Notes under the pieces: model-generated | What the model was told of the DNA's origin: nothing | Database searches by the model: none | Seen by the model: only the letters and a program-made list of their open reading frames with translations | In this document: positions 12,885-22,613 of the stretch, piece after piece | Layout: the number at the start of each line of letters is the position of its first letter | Numbering within the stretch: the stretch's first letter is position 1 | Origin: Entrophospora sp. SA101 | Taxonomy: Eukaryota; Glomeromycota; Glomeromycetes; Entrophosporales; Entrophosporaceae | NCBI GenBank assembly: GCA_958430865.1 | Contig: CAUDNR010000757.1 | Span: forward strand, 9,827-38,677 | Length of the DNA: 28,851 nt | Direction: 5' to 3' | Made by a program: the position numbers and the translations under genes

Positions 12885-12952
12885 TGGTGTGATATTATGA
12901 TAACTATTACTTGCCAGCTTTAGCATCAAAAATAGTAGAATGAGTATTGCCA
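12885..12952 (-). repeat. 68-bp inverted copy of a GAPDH exon at the contig end
   Basis: The reverse complement of 12885-12952 is identical to 12166-12233, i.e. most of GAPDH exon 9 and the start of the next intron. The repeat runs straight into the N gap. A fold-back at a contig end is a common assembly or read-chimera artefact. A genuine inverted duplication cannot be excluded. Confidence 0.9.
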
Positions 12953-12962
12953 NNNNNNNNNN
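12953..12962. other. Assembly gap (10 N)
   Basis: Ten undetermined bases separate the fold-back end of the first contig from the first base of the second copy of the long direct repeat. Apparent reading frames across the gap are meaningless. Confidence 0.99.
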
Positions 12963-13103
12963 ATGTTCACGATTAAAATTTTCCATTTGTTTTTTTAGCA
13001 AATTTTTAAATGTCAATAGCTTTATAATTAATGAACAAAGTTTAATAATTTTTTTTTTATTTAATAGACAAAAACGACTATTTTCATTTAAAAAAAATAT
13101 GTA

Positions 13104-13288
13104 CACAGTGAATCTTGATTTAGCAGATACTAATTAAAAATCTCGGTTTTACGGATAAAGTTCAAAGAATGGTTTCATAATAAACCTTAATAAAAACCTT
13201 CTTGATATAGCAGATATCTCAGTTTAACGGATTTTTGGAAAATTTTCCCTAATTGCCCAAACTATCTGTTAAATCGAGATTTACTGTG
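13104..13288. mobile_element. 185-bp pogo/Tc1-like MITE, second-block copy
   Basis: Same element as at 400-584, carried along with the block duplication: inverted CACAGT...ACTGTG ends flanked by TA. It is not an independent insertion. Confidence 0.7.
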
Positions 13289-13449
13289 TACAAAGTTACA
13301 CATAAGATTGTCATTTTACAGGGCCAGTGACAAAACTTTTCAAACCACATATTCCCTGACTGTATTACTACTGCTATTATTATCAATATCATTATCATTA
13401 TTACTAAATATTTATATTTTTGTTATTTTTATTATCTTCTTCAGCTTCA

Positions 13450-14539
13450 TTATCTGTCTATTTTTTCTTTTCCTTTCAACCATTGCTGAATTGCTTCTAT
13501 TGTTTCTTTCTGGGATTGGTTTTTTGTTGGTAGAAGTTTTTTTCTCTCCAAGTAATTCATGAATTTTAATGACTGTTCCATTAAAGGAAAAATAGGATTC
13601 AATCCAATCTTTTTATTAAATAATTGTTTGAAGTCCTTCCATATATTTTCAATTTAATGTGAACATTTTTTATCACCAGTAATTTATTTTTAAAATGGCC
13701 TTTTCTTGGTTCTATTTTATCAATTTTTTGATTATAATAGAAAGTTGATTTTTATAAGTTTTACAATGAAGTAAGAAGCCAAGAACAGTCCAATTAGTAA
13801 TCCATAAAAAATTTCATTATTGAATGTAAACATTTTTTTAAATGTTATTATGGATGAAAATATTATATAAATACTTATTGATTGTTTTTTGAACCAAAAA
13901 ATAAAATTATGTTTAATGATGATTACTAGGAGTTGTTATTTGAATTTTTTTTTACCTGAAAATAAGTGAACCGGTGATGCTTTTATAACATTCCAATAGA
14001 AGGCAGGACTATTTACCTCATTCCAATGTCAATGAGAAAAAACAAAGATTTGTGTTCTTGGATGTAAAGTTCATGCAAACTTTTTTTTTACTGATAAGTG
14101 ATGCAATATGATCACATTTGCATAAAGAAGTTTCTTTGTATATAATAAAAAAATAAGATAAATCAATATTGTAACAATTAGATTATTTTCCTTCTGAAGA
14201 TTTTTGCTTTTTGTTAGGTAATAGTACACTTTCATTTTGTTTTCTTTTTCTGACATCTATTATTTTTCTTTACTCTTGGTAAATTTCATAGGTAGTCCTT
14301 TCTTTCCTTAAATAAGTTTTCAAATGACTGAGTGAGTATCATTTATTTTGAAAATATAAGGGGCAATTTTTCACTTTGTTCTTTCTTCAAAATACTTCTG
14401 ATAGTATTATAATTCTTGAGTGGATCTGATATAAATGAGTTTAATTATTTTTATATAGGAGTGATTCTATATATATATCAATTAAGAAAATTGTTAATAA
14501 TAATCGCATTACTGAATTTTGATCCCTGAAATCCTTGGT
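13450..14539 (-). repeat. Dispersed repeat relic, second-block copy
   Basis: Identical counterpart of 746-1835, including the 33-residue hydrophobic frame at 13732-13833 and the RKIIDVRKRKQNES segment. It was duplicated as part of the block and has no independent history. Confidence 0.6.
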
Positions 14540-14627
14540 AATACTAATGTTTGTTACATTCCTTGAGAAAATCTTACCAAAATAGATTTTTGCAAATTTT
14601 TATCTTTAAAAATAATATATTATTAAC

Positions 14628-16144
14628 ATGCAAATTCAACCGCCAGCTTATAACGTGTGTAAGAATTGATTAAATTCAATGCTTGTTACTTTGGGCTTTA
14701 AACCTAAAATAAAAACTCCATTTTTGATTACTGTAGGATATCACAAAGGAAAACCTTTCTTCGCACCAATTAAAAATAAAACAAACTTTAAATTGTGCAA
14801 GCTTCATAGCATTAGATACAGAGTTTACTGGCTTAGGCAATAAAGAGTCCAATACCAAAGCATCGTGAGTAATTTGAAAATATTTTTCAATTATCTTAAA
14901 AATAAATAACAATTTTTTTCCTAGAAACATCGAAGAACGGTATATTAATTTATCTAAAGTAGTAAAGTCACATGCTTTGGTAGCATTTGGTGTTACAGTT
15001 TTTGAGGAAATTGTTGAAAAAGAAGAAACAACATCACCATTAGAGAAACAATATAATGTTTATAATTTTAATTTTACCTTGTTGAGTCAAGTAAGTACTT
15101 TCATTTATCATTCATTTATCAAATAAATAGATGTTCAGGATTAATAATTATAATGAACTAGGTCGATCATATTATAAGTCCACAGAGTTTGGCTTTTTTA
15201 TCTGATACTGGATTTGATTTTAATAAACAAATTCGTAAAGGAATCCCATACTTCCCTGGAAAAGATCAAGTAAATAATCTTTTTTCTTTGTACATATCTT
15301 TCTTTATGCATTATATATAATGAGATAATCTGAAATTTTTGATGTTTATATTTTCTAGCAACATGATGCCAATGATTCAAATGCAATTTTGCGTTCTATA
15401 TTTTCTCACATTATTTCTCGTAATGTGCCAATTATAGTTCATAATGGATTTCTTGATTTGATCTATTTATATTATTCATTTTATGAAAATTTGCCAGATA
15501 ATTTGAATACTTTTGTAGCTGATTTAAATGAAATGTTTTCTGGTGGAATATTTGATACAAAATATATAGCTGATTATATTACAAGAGAGAAAAGTAGTTT
15601 TTTGTCATATTTATTTAGAAAGTAGGTTTTTTCTTTAAATAATATATATATTTATATTTACAATAGATCATGATTAATTAATGCATCAAATTATTATGTT
15701 TATTAAAGATATGAAAGAGAACAAGTGGAACGAAAAGCTTCTGGTAATAAAGACTACTTATTGTTACGAATACATGATTGTATTGTATTGCCATCTACTA
15801 CTGTTGAAATTTTGAAGTCTGAACAATTTGAGCTTGCAAAAATATCTAACTTTCAAAATAAACCATCCAAACGATCTCAAGGAAATTCATATTGTGAACA
15901 ATATGCGGTAACATTAGATTATTATTTTGTGAAATTATATAAAATGTTAAAATATTCAAAAAAAAAATTTTTTCCTGGATATGATAGTTGCATGGATTTT
16001 GTTCACAAAGAATGAGATGTGGAAAATCACATGATTTAGACTTTATTTTGGATGAACAAGCAAGGGAATTTGAAAATAAGCGAAAGCGTCATAAAATTGA
16101 CAAAAATCAACAAGAAGGAAATTTGCCAAAAGAACCTGATGGCA

Positions 16145-16179
<35 letters not shown>

Positions 16180-16452
16180 ATAATTACAACAGAACATGTA
16201 TCTGTATCTATGCCTCCAACCTTATTACCTTCAACAAAACCCGATCAGTTTGACACTTATCATTCTGCACATTTTGATGCATACATGACTGGTTTTATTT
16301 TTGCAAGACAATTGTTAAAATATTCTGGCACAAAAGTTTTAAATGAATATCGAAACAAATTATATCTTATGGGTAGGAATCTGCCACTTTTGGTGGCAAA
16401 AAGCCAATTTAGTAAAACCAGTATTGGACATCAAAAAAAAAAATTTATTTAG
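14628..16452 (+). CDS. TOE1: TOE1/CAF1-family 3'-exonuclease, copy 2 (7 exons)
   Basis: Exons by the constant offset of 12704: 14628-14654, 14737-14864, 14925-15090, 15162-15269, 15359-15621, 15709-15907 and 15988-16452. The predicted 451-residue protein is the same as copy 1, with the DEDD residues, the splice-created CCCH finger, the poly-Ser run and the C-terminal block all present. Introns are also identical, so there has been no time for divergence or the sequence has been homogenised. Because the copy begins just after an assembly gap, it may be an allele or a misplaced contig rather than a second gene. Confidence 0.88.
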
Positions 16453-17080
16453 TTGGATATTATTCTTGATCTTGGACAAGAGTTATATTTATCTAATAAA
16501 ATTATAATAATAATAATTTTTTAAGAAATTGGATAATCCTTTAACCTGCATAAAAAACTTTGACTTTATCATTGCAACTGTTAAATAACCACTAGTAGGT
16601 GAAAAATCAAAACATTGAATATAACTTAATGGAGTTGGAAAAGTTGGAAAAGTTGGCCAATTTGGAAATGCATTAAGAGATGGTAAATGAGAATGTATAT
16701 TTATATATATAAAATAAATATATATTAAAATTATAATCAATAATTAAGATAAATACAGTGTTACCATTTTTAATTGAATGACTAGAATTTTTAATATTTG
16801 TGTATCATGATTAAATTTCATATCATGGATAAGAGCTGTTAAATTCATAAAAGGTTTCAAAAGGTTTTAATGACTAAACATAGACTCCAGTATTTGATCT
16901 ATCTATAATCCTACCCTATTTGAATATTTGTTAAATCAAAATTATTTTGGATATTTGTAATTATTTCAGATGTTAGTAATTATTTCATCCTGATTTCATA
17001 TTCTTTATTTTATTTCATTTCATTTCTTATCTTTATCTTTCACAATTTTTTTACTACTCTACTTTATTTGAAAATTATAA

Positions 17081-17507
17081 ATGCAATTAAAAGAACAGAA
17101 TTCAGAATTCATTAAATCAGAAATTTTTACTTGTGTTTATAAAAAAATTCTTGAAGGAAGAATTAAAGATCCACAATTAATTGACCTATATAGTTTCCAA
17201 ATATTTATACGGAAATCCCCAACAATTATTCCAGCTACATTATCAATCAGTAGAACCAACCAGGAATCCTCACAAAAATAAAGTTTGTTATTCGTGTGGA
17301 AATAAGGGTCATATAAAAAGAAGTTGCAATCTCCAAGGATTGACCAAAGAAGAAGAGATTGAATTCATCTTTCAAAAACCTAGATCAATAGGAGAGGAAT
17401 TAATTAAAAAAGAAGAAATCATTTTTCTTGAAAAGTTTTATTTGAAGATATACCAGATGATTTACCTTATGAAGAAGATCCTTACAAGGATTGAAGAATT
17501 TGTATAA
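17081..17507 (+). pseudogene. CCHC zinc-knuckle gene fragment, frameshifted (copy 2)
   Basis: Same organisation as 4377-4791: a first frame from ATG at 17081, then the CX2CX4HX4C knuckle in another frame. Compared with copy 1 it reads CNLQGLTKEEEIE instead of CNLRGLTEDEEIE. One base is missing after the codons for IYQM, so the tail changes frame and runs to 17507. In the third frame the tail reads EDIPDDLPYEEDPYKD, perhaps closer to the ancestral protein. Relaxed, frame-breaking change supports a pseudogene. Confidence 0.55.
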
Positions 17508-17840
17508 TGAATAGAAACACCAACTTATAAAAAGGATATTTTCTCTCTTTAATACAATTAATAAATCACCAAGCAATAAATATATTGTTGTTGCTAATTC
17601 CAAATTAAATAATTTTATTATTCTTTTTTTCCATTTATTAATTTAGTATTGTAACTGATGTATTTTTGCAATTATAATAAAGTTCATTCACTCATTCAAA
17701 TGATTTGTAATACAACTCAATTTTGTTTGTTTATCATTTTATTCGATTTCATGCTAATTCATTGTGAATTTTAAAATATTTTATAACACTAAATAAAGAA
17801 GATTCAATTAACCAATTCAAAAATTTAACAAACCCACCTC

Positions 17841-18300
17841 ATAAATTATATCTACAGGAAGATGAAAATGTAATATTAATATTCCCTATTAATAAATTAT
17901 TTGATGAAAATATATGTAATGCACTATTGGAATTGCTACAAAATTCATGATGATAATAATGTTGAAGTGATATTTCCTACTTTAACAATTATAAATAAGA
18001 TTATAGTTCAAAAAGAAACCAGTCGTTTTGAAATTGGTGGCCAGAGAGCATCTAGGCAACAATTCCCTGTTCAAAATGCGTTTGTCGTAACTGTTCATAA
18101 AACACAAGGCCTAACTCTATCGCATGTAACATTAAATGTTGATGAAAATATGTTTGTTGAAGGTCAAAATATATGTTGCAATGAATCAAGCACCTTCTTT
18201 AGAAAAACTACACGTTTTAGGGTTGACTATTCACAATTAAAGATTTCTAAAACAGTTTTAGAAGAATATAAGAGATTGGAAAAGATCAATTATAATTGAT
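17841..18300 (+). pseudogene. Decayed Pif1/Helitron-type helicase C terminus
   Basis: The frame at 17901-18299 contains RQQFPVQNAFVVTVHKTQGLTLSH in order (RQQFP, then VTVHKTQGLTL), the motif V region of Pif1-like SF1B helicases. The next expected block, GQxYVALSRA, appears only after a one-base shift near 18171: the other frame continues IYVAMNQAPSLEKLHVLG. Upstream, 17859-17951 reads NVILIFPINKLFDENICNALLELLQ in two pieces before stops. ATPase motifs I-IV are missing. Such fragments usually come from Helitrons or free-standing Pif1-like repeats. It lies just beyond the end of the long repeat. Confidence 0.75.
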
Positions 18301-18958
18301 TGGCTTCTTTTATTCTACCAAATTCAAAAAAACAATATTACCACATTATTACCAAGCTTAATTAATAAAAATATATATTCTTAATTTAGTTTTTTATTAT
18401 CTGTTATAAAAAGCTCACACACAATACTCAGTTAAAATCTTGTTATATTGGTTTGTTAATTTGCCATAAGTAAGTGAACGCATTCAACTTTCAAAAAAAC
18501 AGTATCAAACAAACCATGGTTTTTATAAACATGTATTCAAAAACACTCGAAAGTTAAATGTGTATGTATATTATAAAGATTTTTTTTAATGAGAAAAATA
18601 AATTTCATCAGTTTAAAAAAATTTCTAAAAAACTAGTAGGAGTGACAGTTTATACAAGGGTAAAAAGAAAATCCTGGTGATTTTCTATAGAACGGAAGTA
18701 TAATTAACAGTAGATGCCCATTGTGGTGAGAGAAAAACACCTGGCTCAAAAAGAGTTTATGCAGCAAACTTTAGAAACAACTCTTCTTGCCGCAGAATCT
18801 ATAAAAGAATTTAATTCAAGTGCAGATGTTCCATTTGAAAAATAAATAGTTTGCTTCCTTTTTTAAAAAATATCTTAAAGAAATTCCTCAAGCACACAAT
18901 GTAAATCAACTGTATCTGCTGCCTACAGTCTTTCAAGAACATTTTGTATCATAATGGA
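18301..18958. other. Stretch with a possible transposon-derived coding relic
   Basis: The plus strand at about 18730-18843 is open as VREKHLAQKEFMQQTLETTL with a following stop. After a frame change, 18860-18950 reads KKYLKEIPQAHNVNQLYLLP and VFQEHF. The text looks coding and is broken by stops, consistent with an old transposase-like gene, but I cannot name the family. The rest (18301-18720) shows nothing recognisable. Confidence 0.35.
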
Positions 18959-19450
18959 TAGTGATGTTAGCCGATAGAAAAACTTTAGTCGGCTTAGCCG
19001 GCCAAGAACTTAATAAATCGCAGTTGATGAAAAACCTTTTCAGATGGTACTAAGCTTGTCTGTATTATTATTATTACTGCTATCGTTATTATCATCATAA
19101 TATCTCGCCTTTAATGAGTTCAAATTATTTGTTTTATTCGTTATGAATTTGAGTACTCGAATTACATTGAAAGTTTTATTCGAATAGAACGAATAATAAA
19201 AATTCGAATTAAAATAAGAATTTGTATAGAAACTCTATGACTTTTATCCTGCTATATATAATGGATTGTATTTTGCTTTTTGAGCAAATGTATGTTTCTT
19301 TATCATTCTAAGTAACACAGGTGAACCCATCTCAAGTAAATGTCTATGCCACTGAATTTTGCACCGAATTCCAGACGTAAAAATGAATGTTAAGAGAAAA
19401 TTTTTTTAACCGGCTAAGTCGATAAATTTCTTAGCAGGCTAACATCACTA
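18959..19450. mobile_element. 492-bp hAT-like MITE
   Basis: The ends are inverted repeats of about 43 bp: TAGTGATGTTAGCCGATAGA at 18959 onward and, read from the right end inward, TAGTGATGTTAGCCTGCTAA, both continuing to a GGCTTAGCCGG/GACTTAGCCGG block. Flanks TAATGGA (18952-18958) and TAATTGA (19451-19457) look like a diverged 7-8 bp target duplication, which with the TAGTG end suggests the hAT superfamily. The inside has no transposase; it holds an ATT microsatellite and several TTCGAAT-like motifs. Confidence 0.7.
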
Positions 19451-19915
19451 TAATTGATAGGCTTGGTAATGACTGTGCACCAGTGTTGTTAACAAGAATA
19501 CAAAATTAATCTTTGAATATTTGGATCGTGTTAACAGCACAACTATTGGACAAACATTTTTCCCTTTACTGCATTCATACAATCTATCTCTCTTAGTATC
19601 CCCGTTTATTTCTTTCCGACTTAACATTGTATATATGAAAAATTGTTTTAGAGAAGTATTGAAATCTGTTATGCCACAACTGTTTCTAGCACATACAGTA
19701 TATTAAATTTAATTTGATAAGAAATTTATATTTAGCTTTATTTTTTTAATTGAAGTTTTAAAAACATTCTTTTTTACGTGTTGATTTAATTAGAAAATAA
19801 AATTTTATAAGCAAATCTTAATTATTAAATAATAAAATAAATCAAATCATATCTTAATTTAAAACTTAAAACAATTCAAATAGTAATTATAAAAAAAAAA
19901 TTGGCAAAAAAGAAA
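19451..19915. other. Intergenic stretch 3' of the HMG-box gene
   Basis: AT-rich, with no recognised coding or RNA feature. It probably contains the 3' UTR of the HMG-box gene, which is transcribed from the right. Confidence 0.4.
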
Positions 19916-20842
19916 TTAAAGATTGTAATAATAATATTCATAATTTGTTGGGTTGATTGAGTCATCATCGGTTATTCTCATATTTGTTAAATCTTGCGAT
20001 GGACAATTATTTTCAATGTACATATTCATATTACATAAGCTAGTAGTAGTAGTAGTGTTGTTGTTGACAAGAGGATTAAACTTGTTAATTATTTGAGTGT
20101 AGTCGATGGCGTTGGTTGTGTTAGTCGTAGTTGTTGAAGATAAAAAAAAATTATTATTGTCGTTATCATCATTAATATTAATATTTATAATATCGTTGAT
20201 ATCGATATTAATGTCATTGTTAGTATTAACATTAATATTATCATTAATATTAACATTATTATTATCATTAATATTATCATTAATATTGATATTATCATTA
20301 ATATTATCATTAGTATTGATATTATCATTAATATTGATATTATCATTAATATTGATATTATTCTTTTTTTTATCGGAAATGATATTCTCGAATTTGAACT
20401 CAACGATTTTGTGCTTAAGCGGCTTTTTTTTATTTTTGTTTGGACGATATGTGTAATGAGGGTAGTTTTTCTCGTGTTTTTTTTTAGCATATTCAGCCAA
20501 TTTTGAAAAAAAACTTTTTACTTCTTCTGATGCGCTATTCCACTTTAATTGAATTCCGTTAACATCAGATTTACTGATTTTGGTATTTTTTGATTTATAT
20601 AAAGCCAATTCATTTTTTCTATAAATCAAAAATGAATTGATTGGACGTTTAGGTCTTTCGATAAAATCATCGAGACCTTTTTTCGATTCAGATAATTCTT
20701 CAATTGAAAGGTAAAGTGGAGGAACTCTTCGATCCTCTAAGATTTTTTCAAGTAAAAGTTCTTCATCGACTTGCGAGAAACAACTGGTCATTGACTTAAA
20801 ATTTGAATTTAGCGACATTTTTTGTTTATTTTTTTTTGACAT
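19916..20842 (-). CDS. MATA-type HMG-box transcription factor (single exon)
   Basis: From ATG at 20842 the protein is 308 residues; ATG at 20818 (MSLNS) is the alternative. The frame stays open upstream through the TA microsatellite, but that part is not credible protein. Residues 62-134 form an HMG box of the fungal MATA/MAT1-2 type: RPKRPINSFLIYRK, then WNSASEEVKSFFSKLA and HEKNYPHYTYRPNK. A basic stretch follows (NKNKKKPLKHK). Residues 161 to about 250 are an Asn-Ile-Asp repeat encoded by an ATT/ATC/GAT minisatellite, then poly-Thr and Asn tracts, ending NYEYYYYNL. HMG boxes of this class bind and bend DNA. In many fungi they act in mating-type or sexual-development control, and in Glomeromycotina they occur in large families, so mating function is not implied by the domain alone. 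Confidence 0.88.
   Translation of the reverse strand: MSKKNKQKMSLNSNFKSMTSCFSQVDEELLLEKILEDRRVPPLYLSIEELSESKKGLDDFIERPKRPINSFLIYRKNELALYKSKNTKISKSDVNGIQLKWNSASEEVKSFFSKLAEYAKKKHEKNYPHYTYRPNKNKKKPLKHKIVEFKFENIISDKKKNNININDNININDNINTNDNINDNININDNINDNNNVNINDNINVNTNNDINIDINDIINININDDNDNNNFFLSSTTTTNTTNAIDYTQIINKFNPLVNNNTTTTTSLCNMNMYIENNCPSQDLTNMRITDDDSINPTNYEYYYYNL
20160..20370. repeat. Minisatellite inside the HMG-box gene
   Basis: Repeating units of ATTATCATTAATATTGAT type encode the Asn-Ile-Asp tract on the minus strand. Units are imperfect but keep the reading frame; length variation between individuals is likely. Confidence 0.8.
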
Positions 20843-20873
20843 TAATAGACGAATGAAGATAAGATAGAGAGAG

Positions 20874-20875
<2 letters not shown>

Positions 20876-20906
<31 letters not shown>
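20876..20906. repeat. TA dinucleotide microsatellite upstream of the HMG-box gene
   Basis: About 15 uninterrupted TA units, 35-65 bp upstream of the likely start codon of the HMG-box gene, where a TATA element would be expected. Confidence 0.85.
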
Positions 20907-21236
20907 AATTGATCGGAATGAGACAAAGTTGAAAGTAAAGCAGCTCTCCACCTTAAATAAATAAATATTTCCATTTTGACCTTTATTGTTAAATTTGATT
21001 ATAAACAAAAATAGTAATTTTTCCAATTCATATCCTTTTAAAAGAGAAGACTTGACTTTCAGCGATTATGGTTGGTTTTAGATTTGAATTGAAGAATGGT
21101 ACCTGTTTTGTTTATTTACATTTTCCATTTATTTACCAGGTTTATTATTTTTTACTGTTTTAATTGTATTTTTATTTTGGTAATGACTTTCGGTGTTCAC
21201 GGAACTGGTTATATTAATATGGGGTACAGTGCGAAT
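20907..21236. other. Intergenic stretch between HMG-box gene and hAT stack
   Basis: Probably includes the HMG-box promoter. At its right end (21225-21236) TACAGTGCGAAT resembles a Tc1/mariner-type end and contains GTGCGAAT, the duplicated target of the neighbouring hAT elements. Confidence 0.4.
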
Positions 21237-21983
21237 CAGTGTTGGAAATTGAGTGCGGGTTTGTGTTACATTTAATCCAGCCAATAATTTATTGTGCAGA
21301 AAAATCCGTGCAACAAATTATTTATCAACGATAAATCATAATTCTATTTTTTTGAATAAAATACTTTTATTAATTATTGATTTTTTAATAAATAAAATTT
21401 TTTTTTTGAATACTGCGAGATCAAAATCCATGTCTCTCACAAATCTCTAGATTTATTTGTGATGATATGCCAACAATGTTAATCCAATTTCTTCTGATTT
21501 ATTTATACTAAATCGTAATAACATTTTCCATGAATGTATATTTATGCTTTACTCGCAACTATCTTTTACCATTAAACAATTTCTTATACTAAGAAATACT
21601 AAGCAATATCTTCTTTCAATTACCCAAATTCAACAATTATTATCAAAATAACACTCCTTATACTTCTAATGCACATGTAGAAAGAATATTTTCAAAAATG
21701 AAAGTTGATAAAAAACAAATTGAGAAACAGAATGAATATTAATACATTGAATAATCATTTAATGATTTTATTAAATGGACCAGATATTCATAATTTTGAT
21801 TTTAAAATAGCATATGAACACATTGGGCAAATAAAAATGAAAGAAACACTTGTTAAAAAAAATATTTATTGTTTTTATTTTTTATATATGTATATTAATA
21901 AAAAAATTTATATATATATATAGTAATCAAAAAATGTGCGCATTTTTTATGTAACACAAACCCGCACTCAATTTCCAACACTG
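21237..21983 (+). mobile_element. 747-bp degenerate hAT element with perfect 34-bp terminal inverted repeats
   Basis: The left end at 21237-21270 starts CAGTGTTGGAAATTGAGTGC; the right end at 21950-21983 is its exact reverse complement over 34 bp. Inside, on the plus strand, the C-terminal dimerisation domain of a hAT transposase is recognisable in two frames: YTSNAHVERIFSKMK at about 21660-21710, then NRMNINTLNNHLMILLNGPD and FDFKIAYEH from about 21730. One frameshift separates them, and everything upstream of the C terminus is deleted. Left flank is GTGCGAAT (21229-21236); see the neighbouring element for its partner. It is non-autonomous, but its ends are perfect, so it may have been mobile recently. 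Confidence 0.85.
21608..21875 (+). pseudogene. hAT transposase C-terminal relic
   Basis: Contained in the element above. The first part reads QLPKFNNYYQNNTPY and then SNAHVERIFSKMK, matching the hAT dimerisation motif (SxxxERxFS). The second part, in the next frame, reads NINTLNNHLMILLNGPD and FDFKIAYEH. The DDE catalytic residues are absent. It cannot encode an active transposase. Confidence 0.8.
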
Positions 21984-21991
21984 GTGCAGCA

Positions 21992-22170
21992 GGACCCCGA
22001 ACAATCTTAGAAGATGGTACATTTCAATTTTGGGTAGAAATAGCCCTCAAAATCGAATATCATTTCTTAATTAGGATAAATTTTGTGATGATCTTGTAAA
22101 TTATTTCCAAAAATGGTAATAAAGTGGGTATTTTTTCAAATGTACCATCTCCTAAGATTGTTCGGGGTCT
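21992..22170. mobile_element. 179-bp Mutator-like MITE with 10-bp target duplication
   Basis: Terminal inverted repeats of 33 bp with two mismatches: GGACCCCGAACAATCTTAGA on the left and, from the right end inward, AGACCCCGAACAATCTTAGG. The flanking TGGTGCAGCA occurs exactly on both sides (21982-21991 and 22171-22180). A 9-11 bp target duplication with long inverted repeats is the Mutator (MULE) signature. No coding capacity. It sits at the junction between two hAT elements. Confidence 0.8.
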
Positions 22171-22176
22171 TGGTGC

Positions 22177-22407
22177 AGCATAGTGGAAATTTGAAATGTT
22201 ACAATAATTTTTTATATTATGCAACGTAGCTTTACAATACACAGAAAACATTCTGGCAATAAAAAGTAAGTGATAAACTCGATTTGAATTGGATCTGAAC
22301 TTGATCTCCAATTTAGAGAGGTAACAACTATATACTGGCGAAGTTTCAGAAGTAATGAGTTCTGTATAATGTTTCGTGTAACAACAAAATTCCACTACGC
22401 TCACTGG
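22177..22407. mobile_element. Short hAT-like element with a clipped left end
   Basis: The right end TGTAACAACAAAATTCCACTACGCTCACTG (given here as TGTAACAACAAAATTCCACT plus ACGCTCACTG) at 22378-22407 is followed by GTGCGAAT. The left end AGCATAGTGGAAATTTGAAA...TGTTACA pairs with it but lacks the first CAGTG. Comparison suggests loss of nine bases (GAATCAGTG) spanning half of the left target copy and the tip of the element. The ends resemble those of the 747-bp element (CAGTG...TGTTACA), so both probably used the same transposase. Confidence 0.6.
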
Positions 22408-22613
22408 TGCGAATCATCTATATATACTCGAGTTAAAAAATTTCTGTGTTACAATGTTTTGAATTACATCTCCAAATTTGATAATGATTTTCTTTTAAAG
22501 ACACCTAGTCCCGCAACTTTTTTATTGGTCCTTAGTACTCCAAAAACGGAAATGTAACACCAAAAAAACAAAATCTTAGTTTTGAAGCTACGTACTACAG
22601 TGCGCTTATAGTA

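Larger units (their letters stand above)
12963..17775. repeat. Long direct repeat, copy 2 (partner 263-5035)
   Basis: Starts immediately after the N gap and repeats 263-4630 with only a 4-nt T-run difference in what I compared. From 17335 onward it differs from copy 1 at many sites, with small insertions (for example about 30 nt near 17690-17715), until homology ends near 17775. It includes identical copies of the dispersed repeat (13450-14539) and of the TOE1 gene. Confidence 0.95.

Noticed and set aside
12873..13106. Minus-strand reading frame across the N gap
   Set aside because: It runs through undetermined bases and joins two contigs.
20106..20456. 116-codon plus-strand frame of Leu/Ile/Ser repeats opposite the HMG-box gene
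   Set aside because: Antisense shadow of the Asn-Ile-Asp minisatellite.
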